In this document: positions 1-5,058 of the stretch, one piece after another | Numbering within the stretch: the first letter of the stretch is position 1 | Layout of the letters: each line of letters starts with the position of its first letter | NCBI GenBank assembly: GCA_000433535.1 | Contig: FR892665.1 | Span: forward strand, 1-8,259 | Direction: 5' to 3' | Length of the DNA: 8,259 nucleotides | Source: Dorea sp. CAG:317 | GTDB lineage: Bacteria > Bacillota > Clostridia > Lachnospirales > Lachnospiraceae | Made by a program: the position numbers and the translations under genes | The notes under the pieces: generated by a model | Databases searched by the model: none | Seen by the model: the letters and a program-made list of their open reading frames with translations, nothing else | What the model was told of the DNA's origin: nothing

Positions 1-132
1 CCACCACGTAAGATGATGGGAATTGATTCTTGTGGTATGATCATCTCCGCTACACACCTTGTAGAAGGAAGAGAAGGACTCAATGTTCTGATTCTTGATG
101 ATAAGATTCCGGCAGGAGCGAAGTTGTACTAA
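1..132 (+). CDS. metG: C-terminal end of methionyl-tRNA synthetase (tRNA-binding domain), 5' part outside window
   Basis: Only the last 43 codons are present, open from base 1 to the TAA at 130-132. The peptide contains MMGIDSCGMIISA and ends in DDKIPAGAKLY. This matches the end of the EMAP/Trbp111-type OB fold appended to many bacterial methionyl-tRNA synthetases: a 'GI.S.GM.L.A' strand, an acidic turn, then 'PAGA'. In the full enzyme this domain dimerises the protein and holds the tRNA, while the catalytic Rossmann core lies upstream, outside the window. A strong terminator follows 12 bases after the stop, so this gene ends its transcription unit. The same fold occurs in free-standing tRNA-binding proteins and at the start of phenylalanyl-tRNA synthetase beta. 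The terminal position and the 'GAKLY' ending make metG the best call, but the catalytic part cannot be seen here. Confidence 0.78.
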   Translation, partial: PPRKMMGIDSCGMIISATHLVEGREGLNVLILDDKIPAGAKLY

Positions 133-144
133 TTTGATTGTTGA

Positions 145-188
145 GGGCACTTTTTGAAAGAAAAATCTTTCAGAGAGTGCCCTTTTTT
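145..188 (+). terminator. Intrinsic terminator after metG
   Basis: GGGCAC (145-150) pairs with GTGCCC (177-182). The pairing continues inward without a mismatch to 161/166, giving a 17-bp stem with two G-U pairs in RNA and an AAAA loop (162-165). Six T residues (183-188) follow at once. This is a textbook rho-independent terminator for the leftward-lying gene. Confidence 0.93.
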
Positions 189-192
189 AACT

Positions 193-318
193 TTATAGGA
201 AAGTTCGATCTTTATCGAACTTTTGAATGAAAAAAGCCTGCAAATCGTCTTCATTTAAGAAATAATCCATATCCAGGAGTTCATCCTCGCTCATGTTGCG
301 AATGTCCTTGGATGTCAT
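193..318 (-). CDS. Small acidic hypothetical protein, 41 aa, doubtful
   Basis: The minus strand is open from ATG at 318 to TAA at 195-193. It gives a short acidic peptide beginning MTSKDIRNMSEDELLDMDYF, which has a protein-like composition. I do not recognise a family. Just upstream in the same frame lies ATG-GAT-AAT-CCA-CCA-TAA-GGA (339-319), so translation from the earlier ATG would stop after MDNPP. One base change at the TAA would extend the protein in frame. On the minus strand there is also an AAGGAGG (363-357) and a TATAAT (377-372). However, the ribosome binding site is 13 to 38 bases from the candidate starts, and no good -35 box is seen. It may be a small real gene, a gene broken by a nonsense change, or a relic. 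No plus-strand alternative is more convincing. Confidence 0.3.
   Translation of the reverse strand: MTSKDIRNMSEDELLDMDYFLNEDDLQAFFIQKFDKDRTFL
200..223. terminator. Second hairpin, possible back-up or opposing terminator
   Basis: AAGTTCGAT (201-209) and ATCGAACTT (214-222) form a perfect 9-bp stem with a four-base loop, extendable by A200/T223. Two more T follow on the plus strand; on the minus strand the stem is followed by TTTCC. The T-tracts are short, so termination is possible but not certain. It overlaps the 3' end of the minus-strand ORF at 318-193, whose last residues are encoded by the stem. Confidence 0.4.
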
Positions 319-538
319 TCCTTATGGTGGATTATCCATGCATTTTTTGCGTGATTCCTCCTTTTTAGAGGATTATATCACAGAAGGATGTTATGCAGAA
401 GAACGCTTTCCGAATTGTAGAAGTTTGATAGTTTTTGCATTTGTTCTCGAAGTTATATGTTATATGGGTATAGGGAAATGAGACAAATTAAACAATTCAC
501 ATTACGTTCATATTACGATAGGTCAAATGAAAAACGGA
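319..538. other. Intergenic stretch without a supported gene
   Basis: About 220 bases hold no supported gene. A plus-strand open frame at 293-481 lies antisense to the small minus-strand ORF and its upstream signals (AAGGAGG at 363-357 and TATAAT at 377-372, minus strand). It has no recognisable domain. The part from 481 to 538 is AT-rich and leads into the promoter at 539. Confidence 0.5.
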
Positions 539-567
539 TTGATATTATTCCAAGAATGGAATATAAT
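539..567 (+). promoter_or_regulatory. Sigma-A-type promoter for the helix-turn-helix gene
   Basis: TTGATA (539-544) and a perfect TATAAT (562-567) are separated by exactly 17 bases. Transcription would start near 574, about 38 bases before the start codon at 612. It is the best promoter match in the window and may still drive the decayed element downstream. Confidence 0.72.
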
Positions 568-611
568 TAAAATAGTTCGTAGTATTTATTTTTGCAATGA
601 GGGATAGAAAG

Positions 612-812
612 ATGAATGAATACATGACAATTAAAGAAGCTTCTCAAAAATGGAATATAAGTATCAGAAGGATTAACACACTATGTAATGAAGAAAGAAT
701 ACTAGGCTGCGTTAAATTTGGTATGGCATGGGCAATTCCGGTGGATGCAGAGAAGCCTAGTGATATGAGGATAAAGTCCGGAAAATATGTTAAGAATAAT
801 CACGATAAATGA
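612..812 (+). CDS. Small helix-turn-helix DNA-binding protein (excisionase/MerR-like fold)
   Basis: This is a 66-residue protein. Residues 5-24 (MTIKEASQKWNISIRRINTL) form a winged helix-turn-helix of the HTH_17/excisionase type: a first helix with the 'EAS..W.IS.R.I' pattern, then the recognition helix. A short wing follows around FGMAWAIPVDA, which corresponds to the 'G..W.IP..A' strand typical of this family. I chose ATG 612 rather than ATG 597 because AGGG (600-603) sits eight bases upstream of it, overlapping the earlier ATG region. Proteins of this kind act as small regulators or recombination directionality factors, and often stand beside AlbA_2 or Fic genes in Firmicutes. Here the stop lies 16 bases before the AlbA_2-like fragment, so the two were probably an operon. 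Its target is unknown. Length and motif suggest it is intact even though its neighbours are broken. Confidence 0.75.
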   Translation: MNEYMTIKEASQKWNISIRRINTLCNEERILGCVKFGMAWAIPVDAEKPSDMRIKSGKYVKNNHDK

Positions 813-828
813 AGAAGGTGGTTTCAAT

Positions 829-1161
829 ATGGAGATTACTAATAAGTCAATTAAAACAGGAGAAGAACAAGAATCTCAGACGATAGAGTGGAAGTGGACT
901 TGGCAAGAAGATTACCTGAAATGGCTTTGTGGTTATGCAAATACTGATGGTGGGGTATTGAACATTGGTGTAAACGATGATGGATATGTTGTTGGTATAG
1001 AAGAGTCAAAGAAAATGTTGGAAGCTTTACCTAATAAAATCAATGATAAATTGGGGATTCTTGCTAGTGTTCAGATTCATTCTGTTTATGGTGCTGAGAA
1101 TATACGTTATGGAGCGAATGTTCCGGAAGGTGTAGCTGATAAGCTCATTAACTTCCTATAA
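829..1161 (+). pseudogene. AlbA_2 (Schlafen-type) domain protein, N-terminal part, truncated by frameshift
   Basis: The start is ATG 829, chosen for AAGGTGG (815-821) seven bases upstream; an earlier in-frame ATG at 787 overlaps the HTH gene and has no such site. Residues about 18-60 (ESQTIEWKWTW, then YLKWLCGYANTDGGVL, IGVNDDGYVVGI) show the AlbA_2 signature: an 'ES..IE.K' strand, a helix ending in 'ANT.GG.L.IGV.D.G.V.G'. PNKINDKLGI then follows, as in full-length members. Such proteins usually run to several hundred residues with a C-terminal winged helix. Here the frame ends after 110 residues at the TAA of 1159-1161. From about residue 75 (SVYGAENIRYGANVPE) I cannot align it to the usual continuation. 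AlbA_2 proteins bind nucleic acid or nucleotides and are often called transcriptional regulators or RNA-binding proteins; the exact role here is not inferable. It is probably non-functional. Confidence 0.62.
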
Positions 1162-1538
1162 TAGATGCTAGTGGTGGTGGAGTTTCCGTTACCGCATACG
1201 GATGTGAAAAGTATCTAAATTTATTGAGATATGGACAGTATGGACAGGTTGGTGCCGATGGAGTATGGCGTGACAAGAATGTTGATGCTCCAAAGGGTGA
1301 TACCCTCGAACACTCAGCGGTGAAGGTTGATATTAGCATAGAATTGCTTGCTAAATTAAGAGAATATTTAAGGGAGCCAAGATCAAGAGCAGAGTTGCAG
1401 AAATTCTGTGAAATAAAATCGCGGGATCATTTTAGAAATAAAATACTTATTCCTTTGATAGATTCTAAAAAGATTAAGCTTACAATACCTGATAAACCAA
1501 CCAGTTCTAAGCAGAAGTATGTGTGGAACGATAATTAA
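1152..1538 (+). pseudogene. C-terminal part of the broken AlbA_2-type gene (winged-helix end)
   Basis: A frame shifted relative to the preceding piece is open from just after a TAA at 1149-1151 to the TAA at 1536-1538, about 128 codons. Its last 65 residues include LREYLREPRSRAELQKF, SRDHFRNKILIPLIDSKKI and KLTIPDKPTSSKQKYV. This is the winged-helix tail with 'RDHFR..IL.PLI..G...TIPDKP.S..QKY' that ends many AlbA_2 proteins. A single inserted base near 1152 would join both pieces (LIN then LPIIDASGGG). The central part (YGQYGQVGADGVWRDKNVD) is not recognised, and the catalytic or ATP-binding middle typical of long members is missing. A large internal deletion is therefore likely in addition to the frameshift. 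Internal TTG 1224 could start a 104-residue peptide, but it lacks a ribosome binding site. Confidence 0.58.
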
Positions 1539-1540
1539 CT

Positions 1541-1580
1541 TGTACTTGACCTGTACTTGACCTGTTGATACAGGTCAAGT
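1541..1580. repeat. 11-base tandem repeat forming a 10-bp palindrome
   Basis: TGTACTTGACC occurs twice in a row (1541-1551 and 1552-1562). The second copy also forms a perfect 10-bp inverted repeat, ACTTGACCTG (1555-1564) with CAGGTCAAGT (1571-1580), around a TTGATA loop. No T-tract follows, so it is not a normal terminator. It lies directly after the end of the AlbA_2 remnant and before the integrase remnant. It could be a protein-binding site, a recombination arm site or a remnant of deletion. Confidence 0.6.
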
Positions 1581-1617
1581 TGAGAAACTAATAATATGAT
1601 TTTGGTAAAAAACATAG

Positions 1618-1746
1618 GAAAAGGTTATTCAGTCAGTAATGGGACATGTCAGCATTGAGACCACAATGGATATTTATGCTGAAGTTATCGAGATGACAAA
1701 GAAGGAAGCATTAGACAATTTATCGGCGAATTTAGATGTATTTTAA
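1618..1746 (+). pseudogene. Tyrosine recombinase/integrase, C-terminal fragment
   Basis: Directly after an in-frame TAG (1615-1617), 42 codons run to TAA 1744-1746. They begin EKVIQSVMGHVSIETTMDIY and continue with AEV, then a charged helix. This is the final segment of a phage/Tn916-type integrase: the conserved 'LGH.SI.TT...Y' block with His (codon 1645-1647) and the catalytic nucleophile Tyr (codon 1675-1677). The Arg of box I, the Lys and the HxxR motif would lie upstream and are absent, as is the arm-binding domain, so the protein cannot recombine DNA. Full-length relatives have roughly 370-400 residues, so about 90 percent is missing. There is no start codon with a ribosome binding site. 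It marks the edge of a lost or decayed integrated element. Confidence 0.87.
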
Positions 1747-1902
1747 CAGAGCTTAGAAAAGAGATTTTATAGTTCTTATCGCCGAGCACAGCAGAAGTAT
1801 GGAAGTACAGCAAAGGTACAGCATTTTCATATTTTATGGTACTCAATCGCACTTTATAATACTTCAAAGCAGGGAAAGATAACACCTGAAAATACTGAAT
1901 AA
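1747..1902 (+). other. Unassigned open stretch in frame with the integrase remnant
   Basis: After the integrase TAA the same frame stays open for 51 codons to TAA 1900-1902. It has a protein-like middle (RRAQQKYGSTAKVQHFHILW, then YSIALYNTSKQGKITPE). There is no start codon with a ribosome binding site. I do not recognise the peptide. It may be the end of another truncated gene of the decayed element, or chance. The opposite strand also has an open frame here (2014-1685) without recognisable features, which I regard as a shadow. Confidence 0.25.
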
Positions 1903-1940
1903 ACGGGCATAATACCGTAAGTTCCGTAGTGTTCCCGACA

Positions 1941-2189
1941 ATGAAGACAATCGGCGCCGACGCGGCTAAGAAAGCAGCTCCGGCAGAAAAGAACGGTGCG
2001 CAGACAACCTTCACAGCTTCTGCAAAAGACGCAGAGCCTGCTAAGGTTGAAATCGACTTCTCAAATGTAGAAGAAAGAAAAATCGAATTTGAAGTTGGTG
2101 GAGGAAAGAAAAATGATATGGCTTGTTATGGCAGTATTATCTGCCATCTTCGCAGGTCTGACAGCAGTATTGGCAAAGTGTGGTATTAA
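1941..2189 (+). pseudogene. Ala/Lys-rich peptide with unusual codon use, probable 5' gene fragment
   Basis: The frame opens after TAG 1926-1928, with ATG at 1941 (or GTG at 1929) and no ribosome binding site. It encodes MKTIGADAAKKAAPAEKNGA and continues Ala/Thr/Glu-rich to KVEIDFSNVEERKIEFEVGG. The frame then runs on out of phase over the first codons of the EamA gene to TGA/TAA at 2189. The first 55 codons use GCT, GCA, AAC, ATC, TTC and GAC heavily and are richer in GC than the surroundings. This is a pattern of highly expressed or foreign genes. The last part, past 2100, is only the overlap with the transporter and is not a real continuation. I do not recognise a family; alanine/lysine-rich linkers occur in many proteins. 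The simplest reading is the beginning of a gene cut by recombination. Confidence 0.28.
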
Positions 2190-2982
2190 GAAAACAGACT
2201 CTGACATAGCTACTGCCTTGCGTACAATTGTAGTATTGATATTTTCATGGATTATGGTGTTTATCGTCGGATCTGCTGATACAATCATGCAGATTGATGA
2301 TAAATCGTTATTATTTTTAATTCTATCCGGTGCTGCAACAGGTGCATCATGGGTATGTTATTTCAAAGCATTATCTGTTGGAGATGTGAATAAAGTTGTT
2401 TCGGTTGATAAGTCCAGTACCATTTTAAGCGTACTTCTTGCTATCATATTGTTTGGAGAAACTAACAATTTACCTGTAAAGCTTATTGCGACTGCCCTGC
2501 TTGCTGTTGGTGTGTTTCTTATGATTGAAAAAAAGAATTCAGACCATAAAGAAACAAAAAGAATATGGCTTCCTTATGCTGTAGGCTCTGCGGTATTTGC
2601 TGCGCTCACATCTATTCTTGCAAAAATTGGTATCAGTGGTGTGGAGTCTAATCTTGGGACAGCAATCAGAACAGGCGTTGTTTTAGTGGTGGCTTGGGGA
2701 ATTGTGTTTATCAAAGGAAAGCACCACGAATTGAGAGATATTGACAGAAAGGAACTTTTATTTATTGTTCTTTCAGGTTTGGCAACAGGTGCTTCTTGGC
2801 TGTGCTATTATTATGCAATTCAAAATGGAATTGTCAGTGTAGTAGTTCCTATTGATAAAATGAGTATTTTAGTTTCGGTAGTGTTTTCTTATATGGTTTT
2901 TCAAGAAAAACTCAGCAAGAAATCAACGGTCGGTTTATTGCTTATGGTCTGTGGAACATTGACAATAGCTATATGTGGGTAA
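2113..2982 (+). CDS. EamA-family permease (drug/metabolite transporter superfamily)
   Basis: This 289-residue membrane protein has about ten hydrophobic segments, arranged as two EamA domains (roughly residues 1-138 and 152-288). The halves are visibly duplicated. AIFAGLTAVLAKCGI matches AVFAALTSILAKIGI, LSGAATGASWVCYFKAL matches LSGLATGASWLCYYYAI, and VDKSSTILSVL matches IDKMSILVSVV. Length and layout are typical of the ten-helix DMT exporters, which move amino acids, metabolites or drugs across the cytoplasmic membrane; the substrate cannot be read from sequence. ATG 2113 was chosen because GGAGG (2100-2104) lies eight bases upstream; a TTG at 2089 in the same frame has no such site. No clear promoter was found directly upstream, where the unrelated Ala/Lys-rich fragment lies. 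The gene appears intact and stands alone between relics. EamA proteins are often annotated as RhaT- or YdcZ-like, which would be over-specific here. Confidence 0.92.
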   Translation: MIWLVMAVLSAIFAGLTAVLAKCGIKKTDSDIATALRTIVVLIFSWIMVFIVGSADTIMQIDDKSLLFLILSGAATGASWVCYFKALSVGDVNKVVSVDKSSTILSVLLAIILFGETNNLPVKLIATALLAVGVFLMIEKKNSDHKETKRIWLPYAVGSAVFAALTSILAKIGISGVESNLGTAIRTGVVLVVAWGIVFIKGKHHELRDIDRKELLFIVLSGLATGASWLCYYYAIQNGIVSVVVPIDKMSILVSVVFSYMVFQEKLSKKSTVGLLLMVCGTLTIAICG

Positions 2983-3014
2983 GATACAAATCCGGTTTAA
3001 AGAACCCCCCTTTT

Positions 3015-3086
3015 TTAGCCACTCACAGACAACGGCATTTATGCCATTAATACATCAGAATGTGATTCTTGATATTGGGTGGCTAA
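3015..3086. repeat. 72-base inverted-repeat element with two inner hairpins
   Basis: TTAGCCACTCA (3015-3025) pairs with TGGGTGGCTAA (3076-3086) as an 11-bp stem with one G-T pair. Inside are GGCA-TTTA-TGCC and a longer near-palindrome, ATCAGAAT-GTG-ATTCTTGAT with one bulged base. The whole could fold into a three-way junction. No T-tract follows the right arm, so it is not a simple terminator; the C6T6 run lies before the left arm. Possible identities are a small non-autonomous mobile repeat, a processed structured RNA, or the 3' UTR of the EamA gene. The right arm covers the stop codon of the minus-strand ORF. Confidence 0.42.
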
Positions 3087-3346
3087 TGATACCTGTCTAA
3101 AACAGGACTGAATATGTTTTCAAACATACACTTATATATCTCTTCCAATCCAAAGATTTTATTGTTAACAAGTGCGGTCACAAAAATTTTTTTGTCGTCT
3201 TTTAGATAAGAGGAATATGGAGTAAGATATTTCGCACTTATGAACACTAATTCTCGCTCTCCCTGCACAATAGCAACTATATCTATATCGGAATCCCTTT
3301 GAGAGAGGAATGCTCTTTTCTTAAAGGGTTTTACTGTACTTTGCAT
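3083..3346 (-). CDS. Hypothetical protein, 87 aa, possibly a gene remnant
   Basis: On the minus strand ATG 3346 opens 87 codons to TAG 3085-3083. The peptide begins MQSTVKPFKKRAFLSQRDSD, continues with IDIVAIVQGERELVFIS, and ends in a mixed helix (NKIFGLEEIYKCMF). Composition and codon use look coding. I recognise no family. SDIDIVAIV faintly resembles the acidic motif of nucleotidyltransferases, but the upstream Gly-Ser part is absent, so I give it no function. There is no ribosome binding site before the ATG. The frame is open for about twenty further codons upstream (toward 3406), ending with VLQISSITFYYKES before the Met. That suggests a fragment of a longer protein rather than a genuine start. 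It is antisense to the flanking genes, and its 3' end enters the inverted-repeat element. Confidence 0.33.
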   Translation of the reverse strand: MQSTVKPFKKRAFLSQRDSDIDIVAIVQGERELVFISAKYLTPYSSYLKDDKKIFVTALVNNKIFGLEEIYKCMFENIFSPVLDRYH

Positions 3347-3400
3347 AATGGATTCTTTATAATAAAAGGTAATAGAACTTATCTGCAGAACATTCCTTTA

Positions 3401-3429
3401 TGGTCAAGAATAATGCTTAATCATAAAAT
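3401..3429 (+). promoter_or_regulatory. Probable promoter of the two-component/transport operon
   Basis: TGGTCA (3401-3406; four of six bases of the -35 consensus) and TAAAAT (3424-3429; five of six of the -10) are 17 bases apart. They lie 40 bases before the start codon of the regulator gene, with AGAGGA at 3455-3460 as its ribosome binding site. No clear operator or catabolite-response element was seen by eye between 3347 and 3468. Confidence 0.5.
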
Positions 3430-3468
3430 CCGGAGTGTTTAAAATAAAAGATATAGAGGATAAAAGTT

Positions 3469-5058
3469 ATGAAATTACTTAAGTTGGTTATTGTTGATGA
3501 TGAACCTATTTTATTAGAAGGACTGTTGAAAACATATGACTGGGCAGGGATGGGGTTTGAAGTTGTAGGCAGCGCCAGAGATGGAGATCAGGCTATTCAG
3601 GTAATAAAGGATAAAAAACCTAATGTAGTTTTGACGGACATCAGAATGAAAAAGGTTTCGGGACTTCAGGTCATGCAAGAGATTGAAAAGGAAAAAATAT
3701 ATTGTCTTTTTGTTGTGCTCAGTGCATACCGGGATTTTGAATATGCAAAACAAGCCTGTGATCTTGGGGCATTTGCTTATTTACTGAAACCCATTAATGA
3801 TGATGAATTAAGGCAAACTATGTGTGGAGCATATGAATCTTGCATGGGACAGATTCAGAATGAAGAAAAGCTGGAAAGATGGGAAGATTTGATCGTCAAG
3901 GACAAAGATACATTTCTAAAGGTCATACTTCAAAAATATGTAAAAAACAAACTTTCGATCGAAAAGGTGGAACAAGCGTTTCAAACGTTAGATACAACTT
4001 TAGAGAAGAATGATAAGTTCATTACAGCTTATGTGGATGTTGATCTTTCATACAAGATCACAAATTCACTTGATTACGAGGCAAAAAAATTTGCAATGCT
4101 CCAACTATTGGAAAACTATATCGGTGCCTCTTTTTTTTACTGGGCATTTGAAAGTGAAGAGAATGCCATCATCTTCATTATAAAGGCGTTAAGTGGAGAA
4201 TCTGTTATCACGCTAAAGCAGCTGTTTGAAATGGTAAAAGAAAAAGATTATCCGGTCGTTGCGGCAATATCGAAACCATATAAGGGAATAGAAGGCATTA
4301 AAAAAAGTTACAATGAGGCGGCAAAATTATTTGAACTGGCATGTATGTCGGGAGCCAGTGCATTTACAATGCCGGAAGAGTTGGAGGAAGATGTTGAGAA
4401 AGCACACTCTGAGGATTATGAAACCATGATTCTTAATGCAATCAGAAGAAATGACGTTAAGGAACTGAAAGAAGGATTTATTCATTTTATTTATGGACTT
4501 CCGGAAGAGGAAGAACGGCAGATGTATGAGATACACAGGATTATGCTGAAGACAGAGTCGATGTTAAGGAATTCGTACGGGATTACGGAAGAACTAATGG
4601 ATCAGTATCAAAAATACTATTCCAATATTCAAAAACTGACAGCCGGTAAATCGATTGATGTATGCTACAAAATTTTGTGCAATGTGATTGAGAAGAGGAA
4701 GGAAAAAGGATGCGGTAATGAAACAAAGTTTTTCAAAGAATATATGTCAGAAGCTGTTGCATACATAGAGGAGCATTTGAATGAAGAAGACCTGTCAATT
4801 GTGTCAGTAGCTAATCATGTATATTTAAATTCTGTATATTTTGGACGGATATTTAAAAACACATTTCATATGACATTTAAGAAATATTTGATGGAACGAA
4901 GAATGGAGAGGGCAAAAAGGCTGTTGGAAGAAGGGAAAGTTAGTATAGGGGCTATATGTGAACAAGTTGGTATTGGGAATTCTTCGTATTTTTCCCATTT
5001 GTTTAAAGAGTATACCGGAAAACTTCCCAGCGAATATAAAAAGGAACATGACCTATGA
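3469..5058 (+). CDS. YesN-type response regulator with AraC DNA-binding domain
   Basis: This cytoplasmic transcription factor has 529 residues. Residues 4-120 form the receiver domain: LVIVDDEP with the acidic pair Asp10-Asp11, phosphoacceptor Asp57 in VVLTDIRM, Ser85 in VVLSAYRDF, and Lys107 in LLKPIND. A long middle region (about 125-420) carries no recognised motif and is typical in length for this family. Residues 425-528 are a double helix-turn-helix of the AraC/XylS type: first HTH near 442-466 (LSIVSVANHVYLNSVYFGRI), second near 492-517, ending in the hallmark YFSHLFKEYTGKLPSEYK. ATG 3469 follows AGAGGA by eight bases. The stop overlaps the kinase start as ATGA, so the two proteins are translationally coupled and should be a cognate pair. 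By analogy with YesN-type regulators it probably activates nearby carbohydrate-uptake genes after phosphorylation by the kinase. The inducing sugar cannot be read from sequence. Confidence 0.95.
   Translation: MKLLKLVIVDDEPILLEGLLKTYDWAGMGFEVVGSARDGDQAIQVIKDKKPNVVLTDIRMKKVSGLQVMQEIEKEKIYCLFVVLSAYRDFEYAKQACDLGAFAYLLKPINDDELRQTMCGAYESCMGQIQNEEKLERWEDLIVKDKDTFLKVILQKYVKNKLSIEKVEQAFQTLDTTLEKNDKFITAYVDVDLSYKITNSLDYEAKKFAMLQLLENYIGASFFYWAFESEENAIIFIIKALSGESVITLKQLFEMVKEKDYPVVAAISKPYKGIEGIKKSYNEAAKLFELACMSGASAFTMPEELEEDVEKAHSEDYETMILNAIRRNDVKELKEGFIHFIYGLPEEEERQMYEIHRIMLKTESMLRNSYGITEELMDQYQKYYSNIQKLTAGKSIDVCYKILCNVIEKRKEKGCGNETKFFKEYMSEAVAYIEEHLNEEDLSIVSVANHVYLNSVYFGRIFKNTFHMTFKKYLMERRMERAKRLLEEGKVSIGAICEQVGIGNSSYFSHLFKEYTGKLPSEYKKEHDL

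Larger units (their letters stand above)
612..1746 (+). mobile_element. Decayed integrative element (HTH gene, broken AlbA_2 gene, integrase 3' end)
   Basis: This stretch holds a small HTH gene, two frame-separated pieces of an AlbA_2-type protein and the last 42 residues of a tyrosine recombinase, all on the plus strand. Integrase genes commonly lie at the edge of Tn916-like and phage-like elements, and small HTH and AlbA_2 genes are frequent cargo. The missing parts and frameshifts show that the element is no longer functional. I could not identify flanking direct repeats (att sites), so the outer limits are those of the recognisable genes only, and the claim that all pieces came from one element is inference. 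Confidence 0.5.

Noticed and set aside
293..481. Plus-strand open frame of 62 codons
   Set aside because: It is antisense to the small acidic ORF and its AAGGAGG and TATAAT signals, has only a distant ribosome binding site, and shows no recognisable domain.
1148..1339. Minus-strand open frame opposite the AlbA_2 remnant
   Set aside because: Shadow of the plus-strand frame that carries recognisable family motifs further on; no ribosome binding site or family resemblance.
1685..2014. Minus-strand open frame of 109 codons
   Set aside because: It overlaps the certain integrase end on the other strand and has no family signature; its hydrophobic start is the mirror of the Ala-rich stretch.
2983..3014. 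C6T6 run after the EamA gene as a terminator
   Set aside because: Only a 4-bp GGTT/AACC stem precedes it, too weak to call an intrinsic terminator.
3092..3106. CCTGT/ACAGG hairpin as a regulatory site
   Set aside because: Five base pairs with no tail, inside the end of the minus-strand ORF; this size is expected by chance.
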